A stretch of 7,098 nucleotides of DNA, taken from NCBI GenBank assembly GCA_019308705.1, contig JAFDHW010000122.1:1-7098 (forward strand), in the 5' to 3' direction. The translations under genes and the position numbers were made by a program. The notes below the pieces were generated by a model. That model searched no databases, was not told where the DNA came from, and was given only the letters and a program-made list of their open reading frames with translations. Below, one piece after another: positions 6,252 to 7,098 of this stretch; positions within the stretch are counted from its first letter, which is position 1, and every line of letters starts with the position of its first letter. This DNA comes from Deltaproteobacteria bacterium (GTDB lineage: Bacteria > Desulfobacterota > Desulfobacteria > Desulfobacterales > Desulfatibacillaceae).

Positions 6252-6672
6252 GGCTTCCTCACGATCGGCCCCGGGCCATGCCATGGCGTACGGCCCATCC
6301 CCGCCTTTATCTTCGCCTATAGAGCCCTTTTTCATCTCCGTGCATTTCTTTTGACCACCGGGCTTGTTTTCCCCTTCCGGTCAACCCGTTGCTTATCCGC
6401 TTTTTTTCATTCCAGCGCCCCCCGTGGAACCAAGCCAACAAAATATCTGCTCCGGTGTTTGAAAAATTCCGGGGTGCCTGCCTGGCCTTTTTCCTGAAGG
6501 CAGCCTGATCGCTTGCCCGTTTTTCCGGCCTGGCGCGAATGCCCGGCCTACGCAACTCCTTGGCGGGTGCATGGCCGCTACATCGTGGGGTGGGACCCGC
6601 GGCCCGCGAAACGGGGACGAAGCGGGGGAAGGCGCCGGATCAATGGGCGGTCGGATTCTTTTCGGGGTTCCG

Positions 6673-6706
6673 CTGTACGGAGGAATCCAGTGGTGCAGAT
6701 TTTTTT
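6673..6706 (+). terminator. Candidate Rho-independent terminator
   Basis: CTGTAC (6673-6678) pairs with GTGCAG (6693-6698) with one G-T wobble, an inner GGA/TCC stem encloses a GGAA loop (6679-6688), and a run of seven T follows at 6700-6706. An alternative fold uses GGATTC (6653-6658) with GAATCC (6683-6688). It is the best terminator-like structure downstream of the exported-protein pair, but it is ~420 bases after the last stop, which is far for that operon. Confidence 0.35.
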
Positions 6707-6761
6707 GCGGCGTTTTTGCGTTATAGGCGAAAATACTGTTTTTTCAATTAGTTAATGCCCC

Positions 6762-6791
6762 TAGACATTTCATTAAAAATAAGATAATAAT
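6762..6791 (+). promoter_or_regulatory. Promoter-like boxes in an AT-rich island
   Basis: TAGACA (6762-6767) matches the sigma-70 -35 consensus at five of six positions. AATAAT (6786-6791) matches the -10 at five of six with an 18-base spacer; GATAAT (6783-6788) is an alternative with a 15-base spacer. The boxes point rightward, away from the operon and just after the candidate terminator. No convincing gene starts downstream in the window, so the transcript could be a small RNA, a gene beyond the edge, or the signal may be chance in AT-rich DNA. Confidence 0.25.
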
Positions 6792-6811
6792 GTCGCCAGC
6801 TCTGTTAAAAA

Positions 6812-7092
6812 GTCTGATTTCCTCAGGCCGGGCCAAGGCAGTCCATGACCATTCCGGGCATCACGTGCGCGGGTGGGGGCTGGTCCCGGAAAGCCTGGAA
6901 GGCCGCGGCTTTGGGGATGTGGGGCTTTTCATCAACCAACTTCACCGTCCATAGCAGCATGCCCGGGCCGCGTCTTTGCAGACCCCACAGGGCCGGCCCG
7001 GGAACCGGAGCAGCCCGCCGGGTTTCTGCAAATTTTTGTGCAAAGGTTTTGCGGATTCCCGCGGCGATACTCCTTTTTGTCTGATTTCAGGC
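6812..7092. repeat. Short direct repeat bracketing a 250-base GC-rich segment
   Basis: GTCTGATTTCCTCAGGC (6812-6828) recurs as GTCTGATTTCAGGC (7079-7092), differing by a three-base deletion. The copies start 267 bases apart and enclose a segment that contains the unrecognised open frames. Repeats of this length can be insertion or deletion scars, but one short pair could also be coincidence. Confidence 0.3.
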
Positions 7093-7098
7093 AGACGG

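Larger units (their letters stand above)
6252..7098. other. Non-coding stretch without a convincing gene
   Basis: After the last stop codon I see no reading frame with a credible start, ribosome binding site and codon pattern. The first part (6252-6560) is pyrimidine-rich on the plus strand. The middle (6560-6730) is GC-rich with hairpins ending in T-runs. An AT-rich island (6721-6810) carries promoter-like boxes, and the remainder is GC-rich again. Open frames exist on both strands at 6823-7084. The minus-strand one could read 45 codons from an ATG at 6960 down to a stop at 6823, and stays open back to a stop at 7087-7089 next to an AAGGAG sequence without a start codon. It could be a gene remnant, but I do not recognise it. 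Confidence 0.5.

Noticed and set aside
3885..6335. Two long minus-strand frames opposite the exported-protein genes
   Set aside because: They are rich in Val, Gly, His and Asp with no recognisable domain; the plus strand shows signal peptides and shared motifs.
6478..6503. CTGCCT/AGGCAG hairpin as a terminator
   Set aside because: There is no T-run after the stem on either strand.
6307..6755. Short frames on both strands in the right-hand non-coding region
   Set aside because: Their composition is Arg/Gly-rich and there is no Shine-Dalgarno sequence or conserved-looking domain.
6823..7084. 79-codon plus-strand frame and 45-codon minus-strand frame near the right end
   Set aside because: Both overlap the same segment with only moderate codon bias and no recognised similarity; kept only as a possible gene remnant in the description of the region.

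Overview
The window is a GC-rich bacterial chromosome segment with four well-supported plus-strand genes of native-looking composition, plus one upstream gene that is compositionally mosaic. High G/C at third codon positions, frequent GTG starts, a nested intergenic palindrome at the left edge and secreted proteins with a DUF6160-like N-terminus would fit a deltaproteobacterial (Desulfobacterota) sulfate-reducer type of genome. That assignment is an inference from style and memory; no rRNA or marker gene is present to fix it.

Layout. Bases 1-245 hold a ~79-base nested palindrome (REP-like), a pair of degenerate direct repeats, and the leader of the first gene. Bases 246-1616 encode a B12-binding-domain radical SAM enzyme. 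Its first half is GC-rich and its second half abruptly AT-rich, with the switch just after the iron-sulfur cysteine motif. Bases 1617-1859 are a GC-rich leader with two hairpins. Bases 1860-2954 and 2951-3856 form a translationally coupled pair: a polytopic membrane protein of unknown function and a UbiA-superfamily prenyltransferase with both Asp-rich motifs intact. Bases 3857-4106 are a hairpin-rich spacer with a possible sigma-54-type promoter. Bases 4107-5039 and 5046-6251 encode two tandem exported proteins that share a post-signal D-E-L-x-x-V motif and a repeated beta-strand motif. The last ~850 bases have no convincing gene; they contain a possible terminator, an AT-rich promoter-like island and a short direct repeat.

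How the genes may work together. The membrane protein and prenyltransferase very likely act in one membrane process, presumably making or handling a prenylated lipid or quinone-like compound; the substrate cannot be read from sequence. The two exported proteins are separated from them by 250 bases with their own candidate promoter and look like a separate two-gene envelope unit. The radical SAM gene is set apart by spacing and base composition, so a link to the prenyltransferase is only a hypothesis. Nothing in the window is a recognisable defence, CRISPR, phage or transposase system.
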